From contig NC_092875.1 of NCBI RefSeq assembly GCF_028372415.1, positions 54,005,728 through 54,069,727 of the forward strand: a stretch of 64,000 nt of DNA. Direction: 5' to 3'. This document shows positions 11,337-23,039 of this stretch, piece by piece. The position numbers and the translations under genes were made by a program. This stretch comes from Notamacropus eugenii (Eukaryota; Chordata; Mammalia; Diprotodontia; Macropodidae). Under the pieces are notes generated by a model that saw only the letters and a program-made list of their open reading frames with translations, made no database searches and was not told the origin of the DNA. Numbering within the stretch: position 1 is the stretch's first letter; each line of letters opens with the position of its first letter.

Positions 11337-12439
11337 TGACATTTTATCCTATTGTCCTGAGTAGTTTTGTAATAACTGAAGAAACAAAGTCCAAGCTATA
11401 TGATTTATTTGTAAGGCAAGCAGTTTCAGAACAAATTGGGTCCAGGGTCCCCTTAGTAGGCACAAGGACCCTGGAGAGAGATTTACGCAGGTTACTATTT
11501 TTAGATTTAGGTTCTTTCCAGAGTTCGGAGACTCTGATTTGTTGCATCCACCTGCATCCTGCAAAACTATTGGCAATATATTGATAAAAGACTTCCCTGA
11601 AATTATATGACTTACATGAAAAGTAAACAGAAAACAAGACAACTCCAGCAGCTATACAAAATGTTGGAGATGATACAAAATGGAGTCAGTTTGGTTTTCT
11701 CACTATTATTACATTTGAAAATTAAGGTTAACTGAGGTAATAAAGTTCTGAGCACATTAGTTTTATTGATGAGAATAGTAGTCAAAAACAAAGTGTCTTG
11801 GACTCCTTAGCAAGCCAGGACTACATATGGGGTTTACTAGCCTTCATATAGTTTTGGGAAGTAAAAGAAAACAAAGAACAGAAAGCATCACAGATGGAAA
11901 ACAATATGATTGATTACAAAGTCTGAAGTATCATAAGTGGTAAAAACAATATGATTGACTGGACATTAGGAGCTAGCAAAAAACATGCTTCCATCTGCTC
12001 TCAGGAGAGGTTGATTGATAGAGTCCCATCTGTTCATTTGTTGAACAGAGACATCAGACTTCTTGAGGCCCACTTGCATTCTGTAAGGCTTGTTAATAGG
12101 ATTACAGATTCCCCTTAATTGTACGTGTATATGCGATGCTGTATAAGATAAAAGGTCTCCTCTAATCATGGATGGGCAGTAAGATGTGTAGAGACAGAAT
12201 ATTTCTTTGGATTAAGATGATTTATGGGACAATTTAGCTCAGAGAGGAAAGATGAACTTCTGAACTTAATGCAGAGACAAAGAAACATGGCTTAGGAGAT
12301 TTTACATGTTAGCACTGAATCAATTACAAAATGGAATCAGAATCGGTTTGATTTTCTCACTTTGATTATCTGCTAACTAATGTTCTAGGTTCATGGGACT
12401 AATTCTAGGGATTAGAGAAGTGATACTCATTCCCCAACA
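11337..12439 (-). mobile_element. candidate LTR-derived relic
   Basis: Read on the minus strand the block can start TGTTGGGGAATGAG (12439) and end AAAATGTCA (11337), with an AATAAA-like poly(A) signal near 11405. A 30-base motif beginning 'tacaaaatgga' occurs at about 11674 and again, diverged, at about 12327. No target duplication is seen, and the ends are guesses. Overlapping open frames of about 100 codons in this block have no recognisable similarity. Confidence 0.25.
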
Positions 12440-14180
12440 TTTAGTAGCACATGCTCTCTCTTACATGATAAAATTACCTCCATGCCAGTAGAAGGCAGAA
12501 AGCACAGTCCAATGCATAACTGATATATATTCCAGTAAGGTTAATTACACATTTCAAATGGAAATGTGAAAGCAGCTGAAAACTTTAGGTACATCTAGAT
12601 GAATTTCTGCTGAATTTCTATTCCTCTATCAGTTTTCTCTATGCTAAGAAAAGTTCCGGTATCTATATGGGACAACGGGATAAAATTTGATCTAATTGTA
12701 ATCTGAGATTGAATTGTTCTTACTTACAAAGAGAAAAAAATTCTGATTTGATATCACTCCTTCTCAGTAAGACCTCTCCCACTCATCTTTAAGTGTTTCG
12801 GGATTTAAGAGCATTAACTGTCATAAGGTCTTGCCATGGACAGCCTTTCCTGCTCTTTCAGTTATTCTTTGAGATAACAAAGCCTTGGCATATGTTCAAC
12901 ATCCCCAACAGTCTTAGACCCAGGTACTTGTTATCTAAGGATGTGGTAGCCTGGTTCTCAAACTCAACCTAAAGATGACATGCAGTTGTGACTTTTGGAA
13001 GTGGTGTTTATCTCAGCATTATATCAGCTCATCTTGGACACTAAAAAATAGCCTGTGAATGACCTAGACAGAAGCTATTATTATCTGGGAGGAGAGAGAA
13101 GGAGATTTTTTGCAGAAGTTACCCAAAAAAGGGAGGGGGAACTATGAGACTTTTAATGTGAAATTCAGAAGCTACAAGTGGCTATGCTTCAAAGATGATA
13201 TAGCAAACCTGACTACTTTTGCCTTTGCTTCTTTTTCTGAGCAAAGATGAAAGTCCTTAAGGATGGACTTTCCATGCCCTGAAGGTTCAAGAAATGGGAG
13301 CATTGGACCACCCAGCAGGACATTACCTCAACAACATGACCTTAGATATAATCCCTGCTCTCATAAAAATGGAAACATCATGGTGGGGCCAGAGATTCTG
13401 GACTTTGCCAACCTTGAATACTTTTGGTGTTAGTTGCTTGGTGAGTACAGACACAAGAAGAATAAGGAGCACTTGCTCAACAGACCACAGTGTCTTTACC
13501 TTCTGGGAAAATATAATATTCAATGTAAATGCAACAATGTTTCTGTATTTTTCATGGCTGCCACAGAGTCCTTGGTATCCTACATGTTTTCTATGGGTGG
13601 TGAAGGCCATATCATCCCATACTTAATGCTTATATTGTACATTGAATACTGGTGCTTGAGTTATATTAAAACTTCATTCAGAGGGTTTTTCCACAATAAA
13701 ACTTCTCAATGGTATAAGAGTAAAATGAATAAACTCATCCTCTGTGGGATAGGCCCATAGGTTCAGTCAGTGTGCTCTCAGAGTCCTTTGGGACAGGCCT
13801 CACGGGAACCCTTGATGTGCTGAACTGGGGTACCTTCCCAGGAGCTGGACTTTTTACTAATGGACATCCACTTTGCCCAAATGACAAAGCAACTCCCTAT
13901 TGTTCCTCATGACTTGGATGAGGGATATGTTGAAGGTAATTGGTAGCCAAGAGTAAGAAAGATAGATTCTTATTTGGAGAAGATTTTTAAAAGTTCTATA
14001 GGCAGTTACTGAAGATGGCTCTATGATCCATAAAGAGTCATGGAAACAGCTCTGCCCCTCTCTTTTGGAATTTTTTTCCAGTGCCTTTTCTCTCTTGGAC
14101 TTTGATCAAGTGTGATTAGAAACTCCCCTATTCCTTCAAATCTCCCTCTCCTCCAAAGTCTTCACCTTTCCAGGCTAAAC
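12440..14180. other. no gene or familiar repeat recognised
   Basis: Two overlapping open frames of about 110 codons at 13294-13760 were inspected. Neither has recognisable domains, and they overlap each other in different frames, as chance frames do. A decayed processed pseudogene cannot be excluded. Confidence 0.35.
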
Positions 14181-14184
14181 TCTT

Positions 14185-14415
14185 CTAGGTGGTATGGCGA
14201 CCTGATTTAGAGTCAGGTAGACATAGTTCAAATCCCCTCTCAGACACATCTTAGCTTCATGATTTCATGTCATCTTTATGCCTTTCTTTACATTTTCATG
14301 TAAAATGGGAATAGTAGGATAGCACTTCTCTCCCACAGTTGTTGTGAGGATCAAATGAGATAATATTTGTGATGTGCTTTCCAAAACTTAAGGCACTACA
14401 TAAGTGTTTGCCATT
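14185..14415 (+). mobile_element. tRNA-headed CORE-SINE (Mar1/Mon1-like)
   Basis: Begins with a tRNA-like head ('aggtggtatggcg', 'tagagtcaggtagac', 'gttcaaatcccc') and ends with the CORE/tail 'gttgttgtgaggatcaaatg', 'gtgctttccaaaactta', 'gcactacataagtgt'. This is the layout of marsupial CORE-SINEs. The subfamily is not determined. Confidence 0.75.
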
Positions 14416-14689
14416 AATATATGCCTTCTACCTCTCTGCTGCTCTTTCCTGGACACATTCTTTAACCTGTGGCATCAGATACTTTTACTGCTTCATGGAT
14501 GGAGAGATCAAAGCTATGAGTCGAAGGATGTGAAGATGGTTATAAGTAATGGGTGGAAAGTATGAGATGAAATGGTGAAGCTCCCCTTCCCATCTCTCTC
14601 ATTAAATCCAGAGGAGAAGAGAAAGATTCTATTCAGGCTAATGAGGCATCAGAAAGAGGGAGAAAGAAAGTTGAGAATGGTTCTTACCT

Positions 14690-14955
14690 AGCCTTAAGTA
14701 GTGAATGGGTGTTGCCTCAGTCAAACTGAGACCTGTTAAAGACAGTAGCTTGAAAAGGCCAAGGTTCCCCAATGTAACCTGGGCCATCTCCAGTTGTCCT
14801 GATCTATATCTGGGCATTGCACCCAGCTGGTTCCAGAGGAGAAAGTGAGGCTGGTAACTTTGCACAACCCTTCCTCACTCAGATCCAATTCAGTTGTATG
14901 TCGTGGCATCACCTCCCTGACATCATGGTCCTCTTCAAGAACAAAGGACAAACAG
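14690..14955 (-). mobile_element. marsupial SINE, 'tttgtccttcattct' family
   Basis: In minus orientation it has the head near 14950, the 'gacatcatggtcctcttc' complement, 'ccagaggagaaagtgaggct' and a 3' part reaching 'gggtgttgcctcagtcaaac' near 14710. Near full length. Confidence 0.85.
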
Positions 14956-15239
14956 CAGAAAAATGAAGATCACTTTGCCTACAGAAGAGCTGGACATGGA
15001 GAGGAGGCCTCCACAGGCCTTCCAATCAAAACTTTATGGAGATAAAGCAACATAGAGAACAGTATGCTCTAACTTAGAGTGCAGAGAGAAATTGGAGATG
15101 ATGAATCATTAAGAGAGGGAGAAAGAAAGCTTGGAGCTTTGACATGATTAGAATTCCTTGTGAAGGTGAGGGAGTTGTAAGATATAGATTGTTCCCATCA
15201 ACAATAATACCATAAACTTTTATGGAATTCCTTTTATAG

Positions 15240-15370
15240 GAGAGAGGCAGCATGGTAGATAGAAATCTAACCTCAAAGTCAGGAAGAGCTAAGTTCTAGT
15301 CCTCTCTCTGACATATATGGGCCATGCAACCCTGGGCAAGTCCTCAGTGCTCTAGGAAACTGTGTTAGAT
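15240..15370 (+). mobile_element. tRNA-headed SINE fragment
   Basis: Reads 'gaggcagcatggtagata', 'cctcaaagtcaggaagagc', 'gttctagtcctctctctgac' and 'ccctgggcaagtc'. This is the 5' tRNA-like half of a Mar1/MIR-like SINE. Confidence 0.6.
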
Positions 15371-15689
15371 GATTTGAAGAGAAGTATTGGTAAAGTATCC
15401 TCATTAAGGATTTCACTGATGCTAATGATGTCACAGGCCTAGTCTCTGTATATATGTGAAGAGAGCTGAGGCCTTGGGAGATGGCCTCACTGTTGGCCAG
15501 GTGGTTGTGGGAGATGGTCTGTAGTGTAGTTTCCTCAGTTGAAGACTCGAAGGACTTTCCCCCTTTGCTAAGTTTCTACATGCCATCTTAAGTCTCAGTA
15601 GCCTCTGGTAAGTTACCATTCCCCAAAATCCACGTGAGGACCCTCTCTGCTTCCTGGTACACGTATGCTTTTCCCCACCAAATATGGGC

Positions 15690-15960
15690 ATAATTGTTTC
15701 TATTGAAAAGTAGCTATTATAATGAGATTGTATGTGCCAAGTACTCAGCCAATGGGGAAACGGATAAGGAGGGGTGGTAAGGAACTTGTGTTAGGGCTAG
15801 AAAAATCTGCTTCCTTCAACCAGCGAATGAGCACACTCTTTGGCTACCGCTGATTGAACAACAAGATGCTGTGCCCTTTCTCATGAGAAAGAATAAAGAC
15901 TTTTTCTGATTTCTGATTCAGACTCCAATATGTATTGAGGTGGTGATCTCTGTCCCACAT
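15690..15960 (+). mobile_element. solo-LTR-like relic
   Basis: Ends with an R/U5-like layout: AATAAAG near 15893, then a T-rich stretch 'gactttttctgatttctga' and 'gtggtgatctctgtcccaca'. The organisation resembles a class I LTR, but the upstream edge and target duplication are unclear. Confidence 0.35.
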
Positions 15961-16059
15961 ATGTTCATTGCACTACTCTCTCTTGGCTCTTTTTCTAACT
16001 TACTGACCATTCCAACTTAGTTTCTTATACTGACTCATCAATTCATATCACATTCTCTA

Positions 16060-16530
16060 ATTACGGTGTTTCTCAAGGCTCTCTTCTGGACAATTTTTTT
16101 CTCTTCTTTCTCTAATCTCTTCCATTCTGTTCTGTCTTTGTCTCTCTCTGTCTCTTTCTCTCTCCTCTTCTCAACCACAGATATGGACATTTCATTCTCC
16201 TACTTAATTACCTGCAAATGCTTGCTCCCTATTGCCACTAGGAGAGACTGTCTCCTCTGTTTTGCTTTTAAAGGCCTTCAACAACTAGTCCTAATCTGTC
16301 TTTCTAATCTCATTACATAATTACTGTGTTGCCCACTTGATTTTGCTTTGATATTCTCATATGCCTGGAATACAATTACTTCTCATCTCTTCCTCATGGA
16401 CTCCCTCACTTCCTGCAAGACTCAGATCAAGCATCATACTCTACAGGAAACTTTTCCTGATCTTCCCAAGTCTTAGTGCCCCTTCCCTTAACATTTTGCA
16501 TTTATTTTAAATATTTTCTTGTATATACTT
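16060..16530 (+). mobile_element. L2 LINE fragment
   Basis: Sense L2 pieces: 'gtttctcaaggctctcttct', 'gcttgctccctattgccac', 'gcttttaaaggccttcaac', 'atgcctggaatacaatt', 'caagactcagatcaagc' and 'ttttcctgatcttccc'. An internal part of L2 seems to be lost. No coding capacity. Confidence 0.7.
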
Positions 16531-16824
16531 TGTGAAATCGGACAAAGCTCTTCTCCTATCCCCTTTTAGAAATTAAGGAGGCATTCTAAAATTAAACTAA
16601 TCTGAAGCCTTTGGACTACTCAGAAAAAGAAACTTGTCTTTCTTCCTTATGTCTCAGTTGCAAAACAATGCCCCACTCCTAAAGGACTCCTCCCTGAAGT
16701 AAATAGGGTAGAAACCTCATTAGGCAATTGATTAGGCAATTAGGCATTGATTGACCCACCTTGACGGCATTAGGGTCATTGTTCGGCCTAGAGGCTGATG
16801 GACTACCCAAGCCTTCTTACCTGT

Positions 16825-17363
16825 CATCCAGGTCTTCGGTGATCAGCCGGATTTATGTGTTGAGAGAAGAGACTTTCCAGAGCCAAACAAGGGTTAGGCT
16901 TTATTCAAGGTCTTAGTTACACGTGCAGGGTGAATTCTTCCTCAGGAGAGAGGAATCCTCCTCCTCCCAAGGCGCAAGGATCACACAGCAAGAGGATGGG
17001 AGTGGAAGAGGGGAGGGACCCTCTTCCCTCTAAGGGCCCCTCAGTGCAAAGAGTGCCTTCAGGCTTTCCTGTCCCTACTTAAGCTCTCCCAGCCACATAG
17101 TTTGCACGTGAATACCGTGCCTGCTCTCAACCCCTAGCTAGTCAACAACAGGTGTGCTCAGACCACAGGCCAATCTCAAGGGTGGGATGCTCTCCCCAGC
17201 AAGTTTCCAACTGAGAAGAGGTGGAAATACACAAGATAGCCTGTGTTTCTTGCCTCAATCCCCAGCTGTTCCCTGGGGGGCCTCATGAGAACTCTAAGAT
17301 TTAGAGGTCCTCACTTTTACCTGCCTGAGACTGTCCTCATGAAACTGAGCTTACCCCCTAACA
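16825..17363 (-). mobile_element. solo LTR of an endogenous retrovirus
   Basis: On the minus strand it starts TGTTAGGGGGTAAGC at 17363. It has a U3-like GC-rich body, a weak TATA-like stretch near 17085, an AATAAAG poly(A) signal near 16905 and a U5 with 'ccttgtttggctctgg'. The U5 end is approximate. An L2 begins exactly at its outer edge (17364), marking an insertion boundary. No internal retroviral region is recognised, so this is probably a solo LTR fossil. Confidence 0.5.
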
Positions 17364-17985
17364 GGTCATGATCTCATCAACTCTCTCCAGTTCGATTATC
17401 ATCTCTTTTCAGTTGACTCTCAGATCTACCAGTCCTGATTTAATCACTCCCAACTCCAGTCTCAATCTCAAATTTTTAGACATCTCAAATGTATGTCATA
17501 TAGACATCTTAAACAACACATCCAAAACTGAACTGATTTCATCTTTCCCCTGGAACTTTCCTTTCTAACTCTCTATTGCTGACAAGGGTACTGCCATCCT
17601 TCCAGTCACCCAGGTTTTAACCCTAAGTGGCATACACATGTCTTCACTCCTATACCCAGTCTGTTGTCTTAGCTTGTCGATTTTACTTTCTTAATGGCTC
17701 TCAAATATGCTCCTTTCTTTCCTAGGATACTTCCCACTTTCCTAGGATACTTCCCCTACTAAAGGGCTTTAGCATTTCAAGCTTCTCTGCACTCCTATCC
17801 ACTCTCCATCCCACTCATTTGTCAAGCTGATCTTCCTACAACTCAGGACTGACAATATCATTCCCCTTACGCAATAAACTCCAGTGTTTCCTTATTACCT
17901 CCTCACCCCTTTCTTCCCCGTTTTTCTCCCCACAGATAAAGGGCCCTTACCAGGTCTACCTTTGTTCCATGAGCATTATCAACTT
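17364..17985 (+). mobile_element. L2 LINE fragment (3' half of the coding part)
   Basis: Sense L2 anchors: 'gatctcatcaactctc', 'gactctcagatctaccag', 'catcttaaacaacacatcc', 'ccagtcacccaggtttt' and 'caataaactccagtg'. A short open frame at 17368-17568 is a leftover of the LINE coding sequence. Decayed. Confidence 0.75.
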
Positions 17986-18009
17986 TTATACCAAAGAGCC
18001 AATTTTTGT

Positions 18010-18235
18010 TGTTGTTCGGTGATTTTTTCAGTCATGTCCAACTCTTTGTGACCCCTTGTGGGGATTTTCTTGTAAACATCAGTATTAGTGGTTTGCCATT
18101 TCCTTCTCCACTTCATTTTACAGATGAAGAAAATGGTCACATAGATAGTAAGAGTCTGAGGCCAGATTTTAAGCTCAGGAAGATGAGTCATTGTGATTCC
18201 AGGCCTAGCATTCTATCTGCTTTAACACCTAGCTA
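18010..18235 (+). mobile_element. marsupial SINE, 'catgtccaactctttgtgaccc' type
   Basis: Reads 'ttttcagtcatgtccaac', 'tctttgtgacccc', 'agtggtttgccatttccttc', 'cattttacagatgaagaaa', 'gtctgaggccagattttaag' and 'tgattccaggcctagc'. The same family occurs near 22.83 and 31.06 kb. Confidence 0.8.
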
Positions 18236-18576
18236 TTCATTAATGTCTTTTTTTTTTTTTGGTGGGGGAAATAAAAGTAATAATGTAGGCACAAAAGAAA
18301 GTTTCACACTCTTTTCTCTTAAGGCAGATGTAATAATTTTAGAAATCAAAATAATATTTTGCCTCTGAAATGTGTATGTGTGTGTGTTTGTCTATCTTAT
18401 AGGTACCTATTTATTACAGGCAATTTTTGCCTTACTTTGTATCTAAAGTAATTAGTCCAGTGCCTGGAATATGCTGTATTCTTTTTGATACATTAACCCT
18501 CCTTCCTTACCCTGTACATACCTAAATTTGTCAGGAGCCCTGATTCATTCTTCTGCTTGGAAAAGCCAGAGTTGAG

Positions 18577-18581
18577 GATAG

Positions 18582-18632
<51 letters not shown>

Positions 18633-18703
18633 CAGACAGATGATAGATAGATAGACAGATAGATAGACAGACAGACAGACAGATAGATAGATGATGGACA
18701 GAC

Positions 18704-18744
<41 letters not shown>
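18577..18744. repeat. GATA/GACA tetranucleotide array
   Basis: About 168 bp of GATA units with interspersed GACA and GATG units. It yields a long low-complexity minus-strand frame rich in Ser, Tyr, Leu and Ile that is not a gene. Confidence 0.95.
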
Positions 18745-18749
<5 letters not shown>

Positions 18750-18895
18750 GAGAATATTTACTAAGAAGTTTATTGGTCCCAGTGATGGAGTTCAGACTCT
18801 GGGAACCTCCCTGAACTCCCCTTGAATCTTTCCACTTAATCTGGTTTTTCATATTCAAATCTGTCATCCTAGGCCTAGCCAGGCCTTCCATTATC

Positions 18896-19250
18896 TGTTA
18901 CCTCTTGATTCCCCACCTACTTCCTCAGTCACCCCAATCCCATCAAGATCCTCCTTAGACCCTCCTCCCAGACTACTAGACCACCTCTAGATCTTCCCCA
19001 GGACTTTCTGTATGTAAATTCCATCTGGCCTCCATGAAGGTGTTCAGGTTTAATCCATCACAGACTCTGTCTAGCTGAGATTCTATCTGGCCCACTTGTG
19101 AATACAAGCACTACAAATGCTTAGGCTCCTTAAGAGTCAACCCAATATGGTGAATCTTTAATAAACTTTGTTTTTCTCTGGCTTTAAGAAGGCTTGAATC
19201 GAATTCATTTGAGCAGGACCCAGCATGTTGGTATTCCAGGGTCCCCAACA
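18896..19250 (+). mobile_element. solo-LTR-like relic
   Basis: Bounded by a possible TGTTACC start and CCCCAACA end. It has AATAAACTTTG near 19158 followed by a T-rich U5-like stretch and 'ggcttgaatcgaattc'. A target duplication was not found, so the ends are provisional. Confidence 0.35.
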
Positions 19251-19254
19251 CCCC

Positions 19255-21285
19255 TGAATGTCAATACCAGGAACTATGCTAGAAGAAAATCCTTGCTAGA
19301 ATCCTTTTTTTAAAATTACTCCCAGGGCATTAAAAATGACTATATTTCATACTTTTCTAAAATGCAGAATTCCATTACAAGGCCCATAAGATCTAAGATA
19401 CTGCACCCACTCCCTCTTCCTAGGGAATCCCTTTGTCTTAGCTGGGGGGATTCAATCTGATTCCAATCATTTCAACACAGGACTAGTCTTTAATGAGATG
19501 GGGAATTGGACTTCCTTTTCCCCAAGACTCTGATTTAATTAAACCTCATATTCCGTCAGCAAATTAGTAAAAGTTAGGTATAGGCTTATGCCTAATACTT
19601 TCCCAGAAAAGGGGAGTTTAAAAGGTACTCAATGCAAACTATGAATTTGGTTTAGGTCAAATATTTTATTTCCTACACACAAAAAGAGTGCAAAAAACAC
19701 TCACAAGTTTGAATTTGACCAAAACAAAGTTGATATAAATACATATCCTAACAGCATCTTGTCTAGCTGGGCTGGGAGAACTAAGGAAAAATATCCAAAG
19801 AGTTTGAAATTCCACATATGTTTCTAAAAGAATATTCTCTGTGGATTGAAATAGGATACCAATAATCACTCTCAGTACACTAGAACTTTTAAAATCTGCA
19901 CTATTGAAAATAGCTGAAAAACATATGATAACAGGGGCCTCAGGATTGCAAAAGAGATTGTTTCTGCTTGATTTCATTAAGGTTCAACAAAAAGGAAAAT
20001 GGAAAATTCCTTAGAAGTAAACTTTTGAGCAGAGACTTTCTCCTTCTGTTTTTGTGGGCCTAGCACAATGACTAGCAAATAGTGTTTAATAAAGGCTTTT
20101 TGATTGACTGATCCATTGCAAATAACTGGTAGCAGAGGTGGAGAAGTGAGATATCAAAGAGTAAAATGGGCTGGCTTTGAAGTAATTTCCTGTTGCTAGA
20201 AGTGTTCAGTGAAGTTTGACTTCCTGTGAGGGCACTAGGTTTGATCATTACTGAAGTCATTTCCAAATCTGCAAGTTTATGCAGATGAATTATTGTAGTT
20301 CTTCAACATAGTGACACTTTCCTTTAGGAGTGTTTTAATACCAACAAAAGATAAAGGATAGCACAAAATATTAAGCCAAAATTTTTATAATGTGGCATAA
20401 GTGGAATGGCCCATGGGGGTTATCTATTAAACTTTCACTAATGTTCCCTGCCTGGTTCCAATCCACATGTGAACACTTGGATTTACTTCTGGCCATATGT
20501 GACTGTTGAAGACTTCTCTTATTGGACACTAAACCCAAGGAACTGGTGATTCAGGGGTTGTGCATGAACAAACCACTGGACTCTTGCAGCAACTTCTTTT
20601 CCAGCAGAGAGAGAAACAGTATAGGTATGAGAAAGAATCCATTTGGACCGCTACTCTATTCCAATCAGTATCAATTTGATATGATTCCATAAGGGTAGTG
20701 ATTCTAATTTCCTCAGAACCGTGAGCTGCAGATTGTAAGATTACTTGCTAACTAGAGGCCCTTCACCCTTGTTTTTTCTTGTCATAGTGACCAAGCCCAG
20801 TGTGGAGCAGAAGTGAGTCAATTACATGGAAAGTCCTCCAATTTATTTTTGTGCCTCTGAACCACTCTCTTGCCCAACATGAACAGGTGACCATTTTATG
20901 ACCACTTAGTCAGTGGAGATGTCCCATGCTCCACCCAGCATATGATACTTCTGCGATTTGTCATTTTTGACCCTTAAAGCAAGATGTATCAATGAGATTC
21001 TGCACTGAATCTTTTGTATATTTTATTATCAAACCTTATTAAAAAAAACACAAAGTCCTAGAAAAGGGGGTCATCTTAGATTGTGAGGAAGATCTGAGGG
21101 GACCATGGACCCTTTAATAAAGTGCCATGGGCTCAGAGCTCTGCCTCAGTCTCTTCTGTTGTAGGTTGGACAACTTTAATCCCCACACTGGTCTGAGAGC
21201 AACTGATCCCATTCCCTTACCCTGCCATATGGCTGTGAGGCTTTGTATGATCAAAATCAATTGAGTTAAGATAAGAAATTTTTTT
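19255..21285. other. no gene or familiar repeat recognised
   Basis: Only short unconvincing frames are present. An AT-rich patch near 20080-20110 ('agtgtttaataaaggcttt') may be an L2 tail remnant in sense orientation. Otherwise nothing stands out. Confidence 0.35.
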
Positions 21286-21289
21286 AGTT

Positions 21290-21835
21290 GTTAGATTGAA
21301 TGGCCTCTTCTCAATCTTCACTCTTGCCCTTTCTGCATTATTTTTATACTGTTGATTACCCTTTCTCAGACATACTTTTCTCTTGAGTTTTCATGATACT
21401 ATTTCTTTCATCCTTCTTCTACTGCTCTAATGACTCCTTCTTGTCTCTTTTGATAGATTTAATTCCATGTCATATGGAAAAACTATGGGTACATGGCACA
21501 ACTCTATCCTTGTCCTTCTCTTTTCTCGCGATAGGTTCTCATTTGGAGATGAATCAGCTACCATGAGTCCAGTTGTCAGTCTCTGCATGTGATTCTTTGA
21601 TAGATATATCTAACTCTAATCTAACCTTGAGATCCAGGCCCATATCACACACTGCCCACTGGACATTTTTAACTGAACATCCTATAGGCATCTCAAATTC
21701 AATATGTCCAAAAAAGAACTTATTACCTGTCTTGTAAACCTACCTGTCTTTCATACTTCCTTATCACTGTTCAAGGGGCCAGCATCTTTCTAGTCTCTTT
21801 GGTAAACAAACAAGTTTTATATTGTCATGTCCTAA
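21290..21835 (+). mobile_element. L2 LINE fragment
   Basis: Sense anchors: 'tgattaccctttctcag', 'gttttcatgatactattt', 'cactggacatttttaac', 'catctcaaattcaatatgtc' and 'aaaaaagaacttattacc'. Strongly decayed. Confidence 0.65.
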
Positions 21836-21896
21836 AATTAGTCAACTTTATGAATGGAGGAATAAAACATCATTACTGGCAATAAAGAACCTTGGT

Positions 21897-21969
21897 TGCC
21901 TGAACAGGGACTTGAACCCTGGACCCTCAGATTAAAAGTCTGATGCTCTACCGACTGAGCTATCCAGGC
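21897..21969 (-). tRNA. tRNA-Lys-TTT: tRNA-Lys (TTT), possibly a diverged or retro-derived copy
   Basis: A 73-nt cloverleaf on the minus strand with loop CTTTTAA, anticodon TTT, reading AAA codons. A box (TAGCTCAGTCGG) and B box (GGTTCAAGTCC) are intact and all stems pair, with one G-T in the acceptor. Two features lower certainty that it is an ordinary active gene. The discriminator is A where mammalian cytosolic tRNA-Lys normally has G. No T-run follows closely; the nearest T4 is about 30 bp on (plus-strand AAAA at 21864-21867). The bases just past the acceptor read A-ACCA, faintly like a CCA tail. It is isolated from the other tRNA genes and abuts a SINE. Confidence 0.8.
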
Positions 21970-21974
21970 CCTCC

Positions 21975-22240
21975 GACATGGCTGTAGGCATTGCCTTACT
22001 CAAAGCAAGAACCTGAAAAAAAAAGACTTTTAAAAGGGCCAAGGTCCCCCATTCCATCCCAGGCCATCTCCAGTCATCCTGATCGATATCTGGCCACTGG
22101 ATCCAGATGGCTCTGGAGGCGAAAGTGAGTCTGATAACCTTACACAGTCCTCCCTCACTGAAATCCAAGTCATTTGCAAGTCGTGTCATCATCTCCTTGA
22201 TGTCATAGTCCTTTTGAGAATGAAGGACAAACCACAACAA
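21975..22240 (-). mobile_element. marsupial SINE, 'tttgtccttcattct' family, near full length
   Basis: Head complement near 22225 ('gagaatgaaggacaaa' on plus), the 'catctccagtcatcctgatc' complement near 22063, and a 3' end with an A-run at 22018-22024. Its 3' end stops within about 15 bp of the tRNA-Lys gene. Confidence 0.85.
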
Positions 22241-22739
22241 CACAATAGACTTTCCATAACAGGATAGCAAAACTGCCACCCTAGTGGATGTCCCAACAGC
22301 AGAGTCAGAGGAAAAGTTTCTTATACATTTAGGAGGAAAGGGAGAGGGATTCACCTTAGTTATCAAGTCCTGGTCATTCAATCCTAGTTGCCCTCAGCAA
22401 TCCAAACAAGGAAAACCACTTCATTCTGGCTGTTTTGCCCTTTAAACCATGAATCCTAATGAAAGGGGGCAAGGATATTGGGAGATACTTTGGAAACTGG
22501 TCTAGCTCAAGCAAGTTTTGTTTATAGGGTGGGACTCGGTGTGGTTCAGCGCAACCTTATCAAGAGCAAACATCTTAAGAGGAGGAATGCAAAGACATTA
22601 CTGAAATTCTGATATTAATAGGATCATTTAAGGGACTTAATTGTGAGGGGAAGGGTAACAACAAATAAAGATGCTTATCACTTGCTACCAAGTAAAGAAT
22701 CAGTCCTTGTTATCATAGCCAATTTCATTAAACCAAAAG

Positions 22740-22990
22740 AAATTCAGCCAGTCAAGCATTTGTTAAGGACCTACTGTGTGCTTTATTAGGTGGGATAAAG
22801 GGGCAAATGGAGTCAGTTACTTCTCTTGTTCAGACATGTTTGTCATGACCCCGTTTTGGAGGTTTTCTTGGCAAAGTTACTAAAGTGGTTTGTCATAACA
22901 GGGTTAAGTGACTTGCCCAGGATCAAACAACTACTAAGTTGCCTTCTACTAAGGCTAGATTTGAAATTCATGAAGATAAAAGTTTTCCTT
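22740..22990. mobile_element. L2 tail fragment followed by a 'catgtccaactc'-type SINE
   Basis: 22740-22790 is a reverse L2 tail ('caagcatttgttaaggac', 'tactgtgtgc'). 22820-22990 is a diverged plus-strand SINE with 'catgaccccgttttgg', 'ttttcttggcaaagttact' and 'gggttaagtgacttgccc'. Confidence 0.6.
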
Positions 22991-23039
22991 ATTCTATGCT
23001 TATGCTCTACTCTGCACTACCTAGCTGCTCACAGGCCAA

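Noticed and set aside
13294-13760. Two overlapping frames considered as a processed pseudogene
   Set aside because: No protein family could be recognised and no poly(A) or target duplication was seen, so left unassigned.
14195-14260. tRNA-like sequence 'tagagtcaggtagac...gttcaaatcccc'
   Set aside because: It is the tRNA-derived head of a CORE-SINE with its tail following; the cloverleaf is not maintained.
18493-18891. 132-codon minus-strand frame rich in Ser, Ile, Tyr and Leu
   Set aside because: Translation of the GATA/GACA array.
21932-22381. 149-codon minus-strand frame
   Set aside because: Made of antisense SINE and tRNA-Lys sequence.
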